From: Actinomycetales bacterium UBA1416
GTDB taxonomy: Bacteria > Actinomycetota > Actinomycetes > Actinomycetales > Actinomycetaceae
Assembly: GCA_002304945.1 (NCBI GenBank)
Contig: DBPQ01000106.1
Coordinates: 22,364-86,363, forward strand
Direction: 5' to 3'
DNA: 64,000 nt
Of this stretch, positions 21,412 to 29,299 are shown piece by piece. Position 1 is the stretch's first letter. The number at the start of each line of letters is the position of its first letter. The notes under the pieces are model-generated. The model was not told the origin of the DNA. It saw only the letters and a list, made by a program, of their open reading frames with translations, and did not search any database. A program made the translations under genes and the position numbers.

Positions 21412-22461
21412 ATGATGTCAGAACCGTGGCTGTCGCTCACCGAGCACCTCGACCGCGCCGCCGATGACGGCGACTTCTCGGGAACGGTGCTCGTCACCGC
21501 GGGGGAGGAGACCCTGCTGCACGCCTGTCACGGCATCGCGAACCGAGCGGCGGGGGTTCCGGTCATGAGGCGCACCCGCTTCGGCGTGGCCTCCCTCTCG
21601 AAGATGTTCACGGCCGTGGCCGTCCTCGCCGCGCTCGACGACGCCGGCGTGGGTGTCGACGAGCGGGTGGTGGACCTGCTGCCGGAGTGGCGTCGACCCC
21701 GCACCCTGGACCCCGGGGTCACCGTCCACCACCTCCTGACCCACACCTCCGGGATCGGCGACTACGCGGAGGAGGACGAGAACCTGCCCGGGTACGTCCC
21801 CGACTACGCCGCCCTGTGGCGGGAGCTGCCCAACTACCGGATGCGGCGGCCGGATGACTTCCTGCCGCTGTACTCCGGCCTGCCGGCCGTGCGCCCTCCC
21901 GGCGAGGCCTACCACTACTGCAACGCCGGGTTCGTGCTCCTCGGAGCCCTGCTCGAGGAGTTGACCGGGGAGGAGTTCACCGAGGCGGTCGCGGCCCGGG
22001 TGCTGCGGCCTGCCGGAATGCGCCAGAGCGGGTACTTCGCCCTCGACGAGGCCCTCCCGGACATCGCGTTGGGGTACTTCCCACCCGAACGCCCCGGTGG
22101 GCCGTGGCGCTCCAACATCTACTCGATCCCGGTCGTCGGGGGCGGCGACGGCGGCGCCTTCGTCACGGCGCAGGACCTGGACCGCTTCCTCCGGGCCGTC
22201 GCCTCGGGCGGACTGCTGGGAGACGGCACGACGGCGCGGATGCTCACCCCGCACGCCCAGGTGGAGGAGGGCCTCTGGATGGGGCACGGGGCCTACCTGC
22301 GGGGGGATGGCAGCTTCGGGTACGGCGGGGGAGACCCGGGCGTCGAGGCGATCGCCCGCCACCTGCCGTCCCGTGCCGCGACGATGGTGATCCTCGCCAA
22401 CCAGGAGGGCTCCCTCGACGCGGTGTACGACCAGGTCATCGAGGCCTTCCGGACCCTCTGA
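21412..22461 (+). CDS. Serine beta-lactamase-fold hydrolase (class C / PBP-like)
   Basis: A 349-residue serine hydrolase of the beta-lactamase/AmpC-like superfamily. The catalytic SxxK is in FGVASLSKMFTAVAV, the YxN motif in AYHYCNAGFVLLGALLEELT, and a glycine-rich loop FGYGGGDPGVEAIA stands where the third motif (HxG/KTG) lies. No signal peptide is present, so it is probably an intracellular esterase or peptidase rather than a secreted beta-lactamase. A second ATG directly follows the first. The gene is expressed from a leaderless promoter divergent from the small acidic protein. Confidence 0.8.
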   Translation: MMSEPWLSLTEHLDRAADDGDFSGTVLVTAGEETLLHACHGIANRAAGVPVMRRTRFGVASLSKMFTAVAVLAALDDAGVGVDERVVDLLPEWRRPRTLDPGVTVHHLLTHTSGIGDYAEEDENLPGYVPDYAALWRELPNYRMRRPDDFLPLYSGLPAVRPPGEAYHYCNAGFVLLGALLEELTGEEFTEAVAARVLRPAGMRQSGYFALDEALPDIALGYFPPERPGGPWRSNIYSIPVVGGGDGGAFVTAQDLDRFLRAVASGGLLGDGTTARMLTPHAQVEEGLWMGHGAYLRGDGSFGYGGGDPGVEAIARHLPSRAATMVILANQEGSLDAVYDQVIEAFRTL

Positions 22462-22474
22462 GGTCGGACTCCGT

Positions 22475-24244
22475 CTACTCGGTCTCGAACACCCGCACCT
22501 CGAACGGCGCAAGTGCGATGTCGGCCCATCCGTTGCCGACGCCCACGAGGGGCACCGCCCCCGGCCGCGCCCCCCGCTCCCGCCAACCGTGCCACACCCA
22601 CGGCACCCCGTACTGCGGGAAGTCCTGGGGTCCCGTGTTGGCGACCACCACCACCTGGCCGGCGCTCCCGAGCGGCCGTCCCGAGGTGCGGCAGTAGGCG
22701 AAGACGCGTGCGCCGCCGTCGTGAGGAGGCAGGTCGATGGCGGGGTGGAGATGGAAGACCTCCACCTCGTCCCGGTGCAGCGCCGGGTGCGCGGTCCGGA
22801 GGCGGATCAGATCGCCGACTGCCGCGGCCGTCTCCCGGTGACTCGGGGCAGACGCCCTGTACCAGTGCACGGCCCGTGGTGTCCCGGACCCGGCAGGAGT
22901 CGCCGCTCCCTCGGTGTCCCCGAACTCCTCCCCGGCGAGGAGGAGGGGGATCGTCACGGAGGTGAGGAGCAGCGCGTGGGCGCTGCGCACGCGGTCGAGC
23001 GCCTCTCGCAGGAGGTCGTCCTCGTCCTCAGTCGGCCGGGTGGCACGGAGCACGTCGAGCACGTGGTCGAGGAGGCGGGGCTCTCCGTCGGGCTCGGTCA
23101 CGAACGCCACGGACCGGGTGAGGCGGTCGAAGCCGCGGCACGAGACGAGATCGGCGATCCTGCTGCGTCTCGGCGGCTCACCCCAGCCCGGCGTGATGCG
23201 GTCGAGGAGGAGCCGGCGGAGCTCGTCCCGATACCCCGGGTTCCAGGCGGCGTCGACCACCCTCCGGTGGTTCGGGTTGGTGGGGGCGTCGGTGGCCGCC
23301 ACGGGGCGTACGAGGGCGTCCTCCGCGATGACGGTGAAGGGCCTGCGCGGGAAGCGCCAGTGCGCTGCCCCGCGCGCCACGTCGCGGAACTGCTGGACGA
23401 ACTCCCAGTTGTCGAGGGACGCGAAGCCGCGGATGCGGAACCCATCGATCCGGTAGTCCTCCACCCAGCGGCGGGCGGACTCGAACTGCAGTTCACGCGC
23501 CCAGAACTGACCGTCCACCTTCTCCTCGTACTGGAACCGGCCGTCCGGGCCGAAGTACCGGTCCGGCGCGAGCACCGCGAGCGGGTTGCCCTCAGTGCGG
23601 GCGAGGTCGACCGCGAGGAGCACGCGGATACCCCGGCGGTGGCACGCCTTGACCAACCAACGGAGGTCCGTGGGGGCACCCATGTCGAGATCGGGCGCGA
23701 GGAGGAACCGCGGACCGGTCCGTCGTGCCGCCGTGGCGGGAGAGTCCTGCACCTCGTCCAGCTCCAGGGCGCTCACACCGAGTGCGGCGAGACGGTCGAG
23801 GTGGTCGAATGCCACCTCCTCGAACGTTCCCAGGCGGGGGTGGGCATCCACCTCCGTCTCGACCCACCGCATCGGCAGGGCGAGGACGACGAGGCGCTCG
23901 TCGGGGGCCAGCTCCACTCCCTCGGGAAGCTCATCACCCCAGTCGAAACCCTCGTCCTCCGCGCCGTCGCGGATCCGCAGGACGCCCCGGTACCCGCCGA
24001 ACCTCGTGACCTCGGTGGCGAACGGGTCAGGGATCGGATGCGCGCGGTCGCCGTCCAGGACGAACTCGTACTCGTGGGGACCGTCCGGGAGCGCGAGGGC
24101 ACTGACGTCCGCCTGCCACCAGCCGTCCGGCGTGCGGGTGAGGGCGTGGTACCGCCAGCGTTCGCCGAACCGGTCCCGGTCCGCCAGCCGCGCGGTGCGG
24201 ACCTCCACGGAGGCCGCGGCCGGTGCTGGGATCCTGATCGGCAT
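22475..24244 (-). CDS. GH13-like protein with CBM48 domain and lost catalytic nucleophile
   Basis: A 589-residue protein laid out like branching enzyme or maltooligosyltrehalose trehalohydrolase: an N-terminal CBM48/E-set domain (about residues 10-92), a TIM barrel (about 110-480) and a C-terminal beta domain. The GH13 motifs are degenerate. The nucleophile motif reads YRIDGFRIRGF, with Arg272 (codon 23429-23431) where the catalytic Asp belongs; the first region lacks its Asn-His (AVDLART); the last region reads TEPDGEP with Pro instead of His. The acid/base Glu may remain in VIAEDAL. It is probably not a normal glycosidase; glycan binding or regulation is possible. SD-like GGAGGAC precedes the ATG. 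Confidence 0.75.
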   Translation of the reverse strand: MPIRIPAPAAASVEVRTARLADRDRFGERWRYHALTRTPDGWWQADVSALALPDGPHEYEFVLDGDRAHPIPDPFATEVTRFGGYRGVLRIRDGAEDEGFDWGDELPEGVELAPDERLVVLALPMRWVETEVDAHPRLGTFEEVAFDHLDRLAALGVSALELDEVQDSPATAARRTGPRFLLAPDLDMGAPTDLRWLVKACHRRGIRVLLAVDLARTEGNPLAVLAPDRYFGPDGRFQYEEKVDGQFWARELQFESARRWVEDYRIDGFRIRGFASLDNWEFVQQFRDVARGAAHWRFPRRPFTVIAEDALVRPVAATDAPTNPNHRRVVDAAWNPGYRDELRRLLLDRITPGWGEPPRRSRIADLVSCRGFDRLTRSVAFVTEPDGEPRLLDHVLDVLRATRPTEDEDDLLREALDRVRSAHALLLTSVTIPLLLAGEEFGDTEGAATPAGSGTPRAVHWYRASAPSHRETAAAVGDLIRLRTAHPALHRDEVEVFHLHPAIDLPPHDGGARVFAYCRTSGRPLGSAGQVVVVANTGPQDFPQYGVPWVWHGWRERGARPGAVPLVGVGNGWADIALAPFEVRVFETE

Positions 24245-24288
24245 GCTGTCCTCCGTCCGGCCTGCGGCGGGGTGGCCCCGCGCTGGTC

Positions 24289-24294
24289 AGCCTA
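24289..24294 (-). promoter_or_regulatory. -10 box (TAGGCT) for the GH13-like gene, overlapping an upstream stop
   Basis: TAGGCT on the minus strand begins with the TAG stop of the preceding Rossmann reductase gene. A leader of about 38 bases with GGAGGAC leads to the ATG at 24244. Confidence 0.5.
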
Positions 24295-24873
24295 CCGAGA
24301 CCGCTGGAAGAGGGCAGCCATCTCGTCACGGTCGTAGAGCCCGTTGAAGACGTCCGAGCGCGGCTCGAGCAGTACGCCGGCCGCGAGCGGTCCCGCGGGG
24401 ACGGCGTCGAACCCGAGCCGCTCCACGAGCGCCATGACGGTGCGGACCGCCTCGGCGTCGTCGCCCGCCACCCCGACGGCGCGCCGACCCGGGGTTCCGG
24501 GGGGTGCGGCGTCGTCGTCGAGCTCGTCGGCGCCGAGGTGATTGAGCGTCTTCACCAGGCGGGCGCACCTCAGGTACCCCTGGACGTACTCGGAGGACGA
24601 CGGGGCGGCCTCCACGTCCGGAGCAGGCCCGTCCCAGAGCGGCACGTGGTTCATCGCATCCACCACCACCCTGCCGGCGAACGGCGCCGGGTCCAGTTCC
24701 CGGAGCCGGCGGAGCGGCAGGGCGAGCACGACGACGTCGCTGGAGGCGGCGTCGGCCAGGGCGGCGGGGGAGTCCGAGGAGGAGACCGTGCGCACCTCGA
24801 GGCCGGCGTCACGGGCGAGGCGGGCGAGGACGCCGCCGAGGCGACCGGTGCCGACGATGCCGAGGGAGATCAC
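24292..24873 (-). CDS. NAD(P)- or F420-linked Rossmann reductase
   Basis: A 193-residue protein of the NADP oxidoreductase / coenzyme-F420-dependent family. The dinucleotide motif GIVGTGRLGGVLARLARDAG is at the N-terminus, followed by VVVLALPLRRLRELD, VVDAMNHVPLWDG and VKTLNHLGADEL, the usual substrate-contact segments of F420:NADPH oxidoreductase-like proteins. The electron acceptor is unproven; two LLM-type oxidoreductases elsewhere in the window would be compatible with F420 use. Starts with GTG at 24873, six bases after TACAAA (leaderless). Confidence 0.7.
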   Translation of the reverse strand: MISLGIVGTGRLGGVLARLARDAGLEVRTVSSSDSPAALADAASSDVVVLALPLRRLRELDPAPFAGRVVVDAMNHVPLWDGPAPDVEAAPSSSEYVQGYLRCARLVKTLNHLGADELDDDAAPPGTPGRRAVGVAGDDAEAVRTVMALVERLGFDAVPAGPLAAGVLLEPRSDVFNGLYDRDEMAALFQRSR

Positions 24874-24879
24874 CGGTCC

Positions 24880-24885
24880 TTTGTA
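24880..24885 (-). promoter_or_regulatory. -10 box (TACAAA), leaderless, for the Rossmann reductase gene
   Basis: TACAAA, six bases, GTG at 24873 on the minus strand. Confidence 0.4.
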
Positions 24886-24919
24886 CCGCGAAACGCCTTG
24901 AACATTCGCTGATGGGCGA

Positions 24920-25202
24920 GAGGTGCCCCCTTCGCGCGGAGGCGAGCTGCGATGGAGCGTCCACAGGACGATCAACTCCAGCCTGCTGGCCCTCGACCAG
25001 ATCGTGAACACCGCCGCGCTGTACCGCCACAGGTCCGAGGGCCAGTTCTCTGTTCCCGGAGATGAACGGCTTCTTCCGGGATTCGAGGCGTCCCCGGCGT
25101 TGCCCCGTCGGGGTGGACATCCCGGAGGCGGACTACGCCTCGCTCGTCACCCTGGCGGACGTGCTGGACTACCTTCAGGAGCGGTTGCCGGAAGCTCGAT
25201 GA
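24920..25202 (+). pseudogene. Relic coding DNA including an acyl-carrier-protein-like tail
   Basis: No intact gene fits here. In one frame 25062-25202 ends with [19 protein letters not shown] and [10 protein letters not shown], which is how the last helices of a stand-alone acyl carrier protein usually read, but the upstream part ([12 protein letters not shown]) is not ACP-like and the serine that would carry phosphopantetheine is missing. In another frame around 24974 the stretch [17 protein letters not shown] also looks like protein. I read this as decayed, spliced remnants. The last 56 bases overlap the 3' end of the convergent DMT transporter gene. Confidence 0.35.
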
Positions 25203-26121
25203 TGGCGGGCGTCTCCTCCGTCTCGTCACGGTGCACGAGCAGCAGGCCCACGAGGATGGCGGCCCCGCCCACGGCCTGGATCGGCCGGAGGGCCTGGCCG
25301 AGCAGCAGCCACGCGTAGCCCACCGCGGCGACCACCTCGAGGAGGCCGAAGACGGAGGCGACCTTGGACCCGAGGATGCGTGCCCCGGCGGCGCCCGTGA
25401 GGTAGGCGGTCACCGAGCTGATCAGCGCCACGCCGAACGCCGCCACCCACCACGGGAACTGCTGCCCGCCCAGGGTCACCTCGCCCGGGGGCGCCTCCAG
25501 CGGCATCACGCCGACGGCGACCGCGAGCCCGAACACCACCGTGGCCACGAGCATCGCCCCGCTCGTGAGCGCGATGGTGGGAAAGCCCTCACGGAGCGAA
25601 CCGGCCACCACCCAGTAGACCGCCGCCCCGATCGCGGCCGTCAGGGACCATGCCACGCCCACAGGGTGGACCACCGCGCCCGTGAGGTCGAGAACGAGCA
25701 GGAGGCCCGTCATCGCCACCGCGACCCCCGCGACCGTCAGCCGCCGCGGCCTGTGCCCGTGCCGGACCCACAGCCAGAGGACCACCAGCACGGGGGAGAG
25801 GTACTCGATCAGGAGCGCCACGCCCACCGAGAGGTACTGCACCGCGGTGAAGTAGGAGAGCTGGGCGAGTGCCACCCCGAACAGGCCGAACAGCACCACC
25901 TCACGGCCGTTCTCGGCCAGCAGGTGCCAGCGGCCCCGGAGGGAGAGGATCCCGGGGACGAGCAGGACGGCGGCGGACACGCCGATGCGGAACAGCACGG
26001 CGGCCCCGGGTGTCCAGCCGATGGCGAGCAGCGCGGCGGCGAAGGTTCCGGAGGTCGCGAAGGTGAGCGCAGACAGCAGGGCGAAGACGGGTCCCAGCGC
26101 GGGACGGGGATGGGCACTCAC
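25147..26121 (-). CDS. EamA/DMT-family transporter
   Basis: A 324-residue membrane protein with ten predicted helices in two EamA repeats: the first from [19 protein letters not shown] to [10 protein letters not shown], the second from [20 protein letters not shown] to [16 protein letters not shown]. It should export or import small metabolites such as amino acids or nucleosides; the substrate is unknown. The C-terminal tail ([13 protein letters not shown]) is hydrophilic and overlaps relic DNA on the other strand. GTG start at 26121, six bases after TAGTGT, divergent from mobB. Confidence 0.82.
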   Translation of the reverse strand: MSAHPRPALGPVFALLSALTFATSGTFAAALLAIGWTPGAAVLFRIGVSAAVLLVPGILSLRGRWHLLAENGREVVLFGLFGVALAQLSYFTAVQYLSVGVALLIEYLSPVLVVLWLWVRHGHRPRRLTVAGVAVAMTGLLLVLDLTGAVVHPVGVAWSLTAAIGAAVYWVVAGSLREGFPTIALTSGAMLVATVVFGLAVAVGVMPLEAPPGEVTLGGQQFPWWVAAFGVALISSVTAYLTGAAGARILGSKVASVFGLLEVVAAVGYAWLLLGQALRPIQAVGGAAILVGLLLVHRDETEETPAIIELPATAPEGSPARPPG

Positions 26122-26127
26122 GCCACG

Positions 26128-26137
26128 ACACTACAAT
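26128..26137. promoter_or_regulatory. Overlapping divergent -10 boxes between the DMT gene and mobB
   Basis: Only 24 bases separate the start codons. Minus strand: TAGTGT (26133 to 26128), six bases, GTG at 26121. Plus strand: TACAAT (26132-26137), eight bases, ATG at 26146. The boxes share the TA at 26132-26133, so the two promoters must exclude each other. Confidence 0.55.
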
Positions 26138-26145
26138 CCGTTCCC

Positions 26146-26646
26146 ATGAGCACAGCACCAGTGGTGGCCTTCATCGGCAGGTCGGGAGCGGGCAAGACGA
26201 CGCTGCTGGAGAAGGTGGTGCGGGAGCTGACGGCCCGCGGGCGGCACGTGGCCACCGTCAAGCACCACTCGCACCGCGGCTTCGAGATCGACCGCGAGGG
26301 CAAGGACAGCTGGCGGATGGCCCGGGCCGGGAGCCGGCACGTCGTCGTCGCCGCCCCGGACAAGGTGGCGGCCTACCGCACCCTGGAGCGCGAACTGGGC
26401 CTGGCGGAGATCGTCGCGGGCATCGACGACGTGGACATCGTCCTCGTGGAGGGCTACCGGGACTCCGACGTGCCCCACGTCGAGGTGGTGCGTGGGACGC
26501 CGGGGTTCGTCGGGTCGCCGGAACGGCGCGTGGCCGTGGTGACGGACCTGGCGCTCGACGTTGACGTCCCGGTGTTCGACCTCGACGACGTTGCCGGCGT
26601 GGTCGGGTTCCTCGAGGCGATGCTGCCGCTCCAACCGCACGCGTGA
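26146..26646 (+). CDS. mobB: Molybdopterin-guanine dinucleotide biosynthesis adaptor MobB
   Basis: A 166-residue GTP-binding protein that assists MobA in attaching GMP to molybdopterin. It opens with the P-loop AFIGRSGAGKTTLLEKVV, followed by VATVKHHSHRGFEID (Walker-like region with the conserved HHxH), GKDSWRMARAGS and VDIVLVEGYRDSDVPHVEVV. No other molybdenum-cofactor gene is in the window. The last four bases overlap the GTG of the LigD-type polymerase gene, so the two unrelated functions may share a transcript. Confidence 0.9.
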   Translation: MSTAPVVAFIGRSGAGKTTLLEKVVRELTARGRHVATVKHHSHRGFEIDREGKDSWRMARAGSRHVVVAAPDKVAAYRTLERELGLAEIVAGIDDVDIVLVEGYRDSDVPHVEVVRGTPGFVGSPERRVAVVTDLALDVDVPVFDLDDVAGVVGFLEAMLPLQPHA

Positions 26647-27665
26647 CCATGGGTGAGGCGATCCAGCTCAGCGTTCCGGGCCCGCACGGGCCGCGGAAGG
26701 TGCGCCTGTCCAGCCCGTCCCGGGTGCTCTGGCCGGACCTCGGCGTCACGAAGCTCGACCTCGCCGAGTACGTGATCGCCGTGGGGGAGGCGTTCGTGGC
26801 CGCCAACGGGGAGCGGCCCGTCTCGCTGGAGCGCTATCCCGACGGCGTGGGCGGCGAGTCCTTCTTCTCCAAGAACCCACCGCGCGGCGCGCCGACGTGG
26901 GCCCGGTCCGTCACCGTCACCTACCCGTCCGCGAGGGCCCACCCGCAACTGGTCATCGACGAGGTGGCCACCGCCGTCTGGGCGGTCCAGATGAACACGG
27001 TGGTCTTCCACCCGTGGCCGTCCCGTGCCGGGGCGTCCGACTTCCCCGACCAGCTGCGCGTGGACCTCGACCCGCAGCCCGGCACTGACTTCGGCGACGC
27101 CGTCCCCGCCGCGCGCGAGCTGCGGGAGATCCTCGCCGAGGCCGGCCTGACCGCCTTCCTCAAGACCTCCGGCAACCGGGGCCTGCACGTCTACGCCCCG
27201 ATCGAACCGGCGCACGAGTTCCTGGACGTGCGCCACGCCGTGATCGCCGCCGCCCGTGAGCTGGAACGCCGGATGCCCGAGCAGGTCACCACCTCGTGGT
27301 GGAAGGAGGATCGCGGCGAGAAGGTGTTCGCGGACTTCAACCAGGCGAATCGGGACCGCACCATCGCCGGGGCCTACAGCCCCCGGGCACTGCCGCACGC
27401 CCCCGTCTCCACGCCGGTGACGTGGGAGGAACTCGGGGACGTGGATCCGCGCGAGTTCACCGTCCGGACCGTGCCGGAGCGCCTTCGTACGGCGGGGGAC
27501 CCGTGGGCGCACATGCACGACGAGCCCGGCTCGATCGAGACACTGCTGGAGTGGTGGGAGCGGGACCTGCGCGACGGCCAGGGCGAGCTGCCCTTCCCCC
27601 CGGACTACCCGAAGATGCCGGGCGAGCCGCCACGGGTGCAGCCGAGCCGGGCCCGGAAGGACTGA
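26643..27665 (+). CDS. LigD-type polymerase/primase domain protein
   Basis: A 340-residue stand-alone version of the polymerase domain of the bacterial end-joining ligase LigD (AEP primase superfamily). The metal motif is LRVDLDPQPG (Asp-x-Asp), with upstream FFSKNPPRGAPTWA and downstream FLKTSGNRGLHVYAP holding the conserved His/Ser region, and VFADFNQANRDRTIAGAYS for the later carboxylate and nucleotide contacts. It lacks nuclease and ligase domains. The GTG overlaps mobB; an ATG at 26649 is an alternative. It converges on a separate ATP-dependent ligase gene with a 4-base gap, together suggesting a split LigD. No Ku gene is in the window. Confidence 0.88.
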   Translation: MTMGEAIQLSVPGPHGPRKVRLSSPSRVLWPDLGVTKLDLAEYVIAVGEAFVAANGERPVSLERYPDGVGGESFFSKNPPRGAPTWARSVTVTYPSARAHPQLVIDEVATAVWAVQMNTVVFHPWPSRAGASDFPDQLRVDLDPQPGTDFGDAVPAARELREILAEAGLTAFLKTSGNRGLHVYAPIEPAHEFLDVRHAVIAAARELERRMPEQVTTSWWKEDRGEKVFADFNQANRDRTIAGAYSPRALPHAPVSTPVTWEELGDVDPREFTVRTVPERLRTAGDPWAHMHDEPGSIETLLEWWERDLRDGQGELPFPPDYPKMPGEPPRVQPSRARKD

Positions 27666-27669
27666 TCGT

Positions 27670-28710
27670 TCAGCGGAGGACGCGGCTGAGGTCGTACGCC
27701 GCCGGCACCTCGAGCTGCTCGAACGTGCAGGAGCGGGCATCCCTGTCCGGCCGCCACCGCAGTAACTGGACGGTGTGGCGGAAGCGGTGCCCCTCCATGT
27801 TGTCGTAGCGCACCTCGGCCACGAGCACCGGTTCGAGGCGGACGTAGGAGACGTCCTTGCTGCCGGTGAAGCGGGACCGCTCGGTCTCGCCGCGGACGAT
27901 CGCGCCGGCCTCGTCCCGCATGACGAACGGCTCCAGTTCCGTCGCGAGCTCCCGACGGCGGCGGTCCGTGAACGCGGAGGCGCCGCCGACGTTGACGAGC
28001 GCGCCGTCGTCGTCGTGGAGGCCGAGGAGGAGCGAGCCGACGCCGGTGCCGGAGGTGTGGACGCGGTAGCCGAGCACCACGACCTCGGCGGTGCGTTCGT
28101 GCTTCACCTTCAGCAGGGCGCGCTTGCCCGGCGCGTACGGCTCGGCGAGGGGCTTGGCGATGACGCCGTCGAGGCCGGCGCCCTCGAACTCCACGAGCCA
28201 CCGGCGGGCGAGTTCCACGTCCCGGGTCACCTGGCTGAGGTGGATGGGGGCGGGCACGCCCTCGAGGAAGGCCTCGAGGCGGGCGCGACGCTCCCGGAAG
28301 GGGGTGGCAAGGAGGTCGTCGCCGCCGTCGGCGAGGAGGTCGAAGGCGACGAAGGAGGCCGGGGTCTCGCGGGCGAGGCGCGTGACGCGGCTCTCCGCCG
28401 GGTGGATGCGCTGGGAGAGGGCCTCCCAGTCGAGCCGCTCGGTGCCGGGCTCGCCGGTGCGCACGATGATCTCGCCGTCGAGGACGCACGGGCGAGGGAG
28501 GAGGCGGGTTGCGGCGTCGACGAGTTCGGGGAAGTAGCGTGTGAGCGGCTTGGAGCCCCGGCTGCCGATCTCGACGCCATCGTCGGTCAGCGCGATGATG
28601 CCGCGGAAGCCGTCCCACTTCGGTTCGTAGAGGAAACCGCCGGGAACGCTGTCCGGGGCGGGGATCTCCTTGACGGCCTTCGCCAGCATCGGCGCGACGA
28701 CGCCGCCCAC
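27670..28710 (-). CDS. ATP-dependent DNA ligase (LigD/LigC type)
   Basis: A 346-residue DNA ligase that seals nicks via a lysine-AMP intermediate. The active-site motif is YEPKWDGFRG (Lys adenylated), with downstream PCVLDGEIIV, FVAFDLL, DGVIAKPLAEPYAPGKR (motif IV) and LKVKH (motif V), then an OB-fold domain from EVVVLGYRV on and SDV-type end region RFRHTVQLLRWRPDRD. Only the catalytic core and OB domain are present. Begins with GTG immediately after the HhH-GPD gene's stop (an in-frame ATG at 28689 is the alternative), so both repair genes form an operon. Confidence 0.9.
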   Translation of the reverse strand: MGGVVAPMLAKAVKEIPAPDSVPGGFLYEPKWDGFRGIIALTDDGVEIGSRGSKPLTRYFPELVDAATRLLPRPCVLDGEIIVRTGEPGTERLDWEALSQRIHPAESRVTRLARETPASFVAFDLLADGGDDLLATPFRERRARLEAFLEGVPAPIHLSQVTRDVELARRWLVEFEGAGLDGVIAKPLAEPYAPGKRALLKVKHERTAEVVVLGYRVHTSGTGVGSLLLGLHDDDGALVNVGGASAFTDRRRRELATELEPFVMRDEAGAIVRGETERSRFTGSKDVSYVRLEPVLVAEVRYDNMEGHRFRHTVQLLRWRPDRDARSCTFEQLEVPAAYDLSRVLR

Positions 28711-29286
28711 CTACCGTCCCCCCGCGCCCCGGGCCGCGGCCTTGGCGGCCTTCTTGTTCTCGCGGACACGGGCGAGGGACTCGGGGTCCACAATGTCCGC
28801 GACCGAGAGGAAGGAGCCCTCGGCGCCGTAGTTCCCGGCTGCCTCGCGCCAGCCGGGAGCGGTGAGGCCGCGGCGCTTGCCGAGGAGGGCGAGGAAGATG
28901 CGGGCCTTCTGTTCCCCGAAGCCGGGGAGCGCCTTCAGACGGCGGAGGATCTCGCGGCCGTCCGGATTCCCGCGGGTCCAGATGGCGGAGGCGTCACCGT
29001 CCCACTCCTCGACGACGGCGCGGCACACGGCCTGCGCGCGCCCCGCCATCGAACCGGGGTAGCGGTGGACGGCAGGCGGCTGTCGGAAGACGGCCTCCAA
29101 CGCCTCGGGATCGGCGTCCGCGATCGTCCTCGGATCGAGGGTGCCGAGGCGGTCCTTGATCTTCGCGGGCCCGGCGAAGGCGGACTCCATCGTGACCTGC
29201 TGGTCGAGGAGCATGCCGAGGAGGAGGGCGAGGTCATTCTCCTCGAGGAGGTGGTCAGCGGCGGGGTCTCCCGTCAGGTACGTCAT
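28711..29286 (-). CDS. HhH-GPD-type base-excision repair protein
   Basis: A 191-residue DNA glycosylase-like protein. The helix-hairpin-helix is in RLKALPGFGEQKARIFLALLG, and N-terminal LALLLGMLLDQQVTMESAF is typical of the short actinobacterial HhH-GPD family. The catalytic aspartate expected some 18 residues after the HhH is not obvious, as the sequence continues KRRGLTAPGWREAAG, so glycosylase activity is uncertain. The C-terminal tail is a basic Lys/Ala/Arg stretch that could hold DNA. First gene of the operon with the ligase; CACACT six bases before the ATG may be a leaderless -10. Confidence 0.8.
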   Translation of the reverse strand: MTYLTGDPAADHLLEENDLALLLGMLLDQQVTMESAFAGPAKIKDRLGTLDPRTIADADPEALEAVFRQPPAVHRYPGSMAGRAQAVCRAVVEEWDGDASAIWTRGNPDGREILRRLKALPGFGEQKARIFLALLGKRRGLTAPGWREAAGNYGAEGSFLSVADIVDPESLARVRENKKAAKAAARGAGGR

Positions 29287-29299
29287 GCCCCAAGTGTGC

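Noticed and set aside
24923..25318. Plus-strand open frame of 131 codons
   Set aside because: Its second half is the mirror of the DMT transporter and there is no ribosome site or consistent homology; only the ACP-like tail in another frame was kept as relic DNA.
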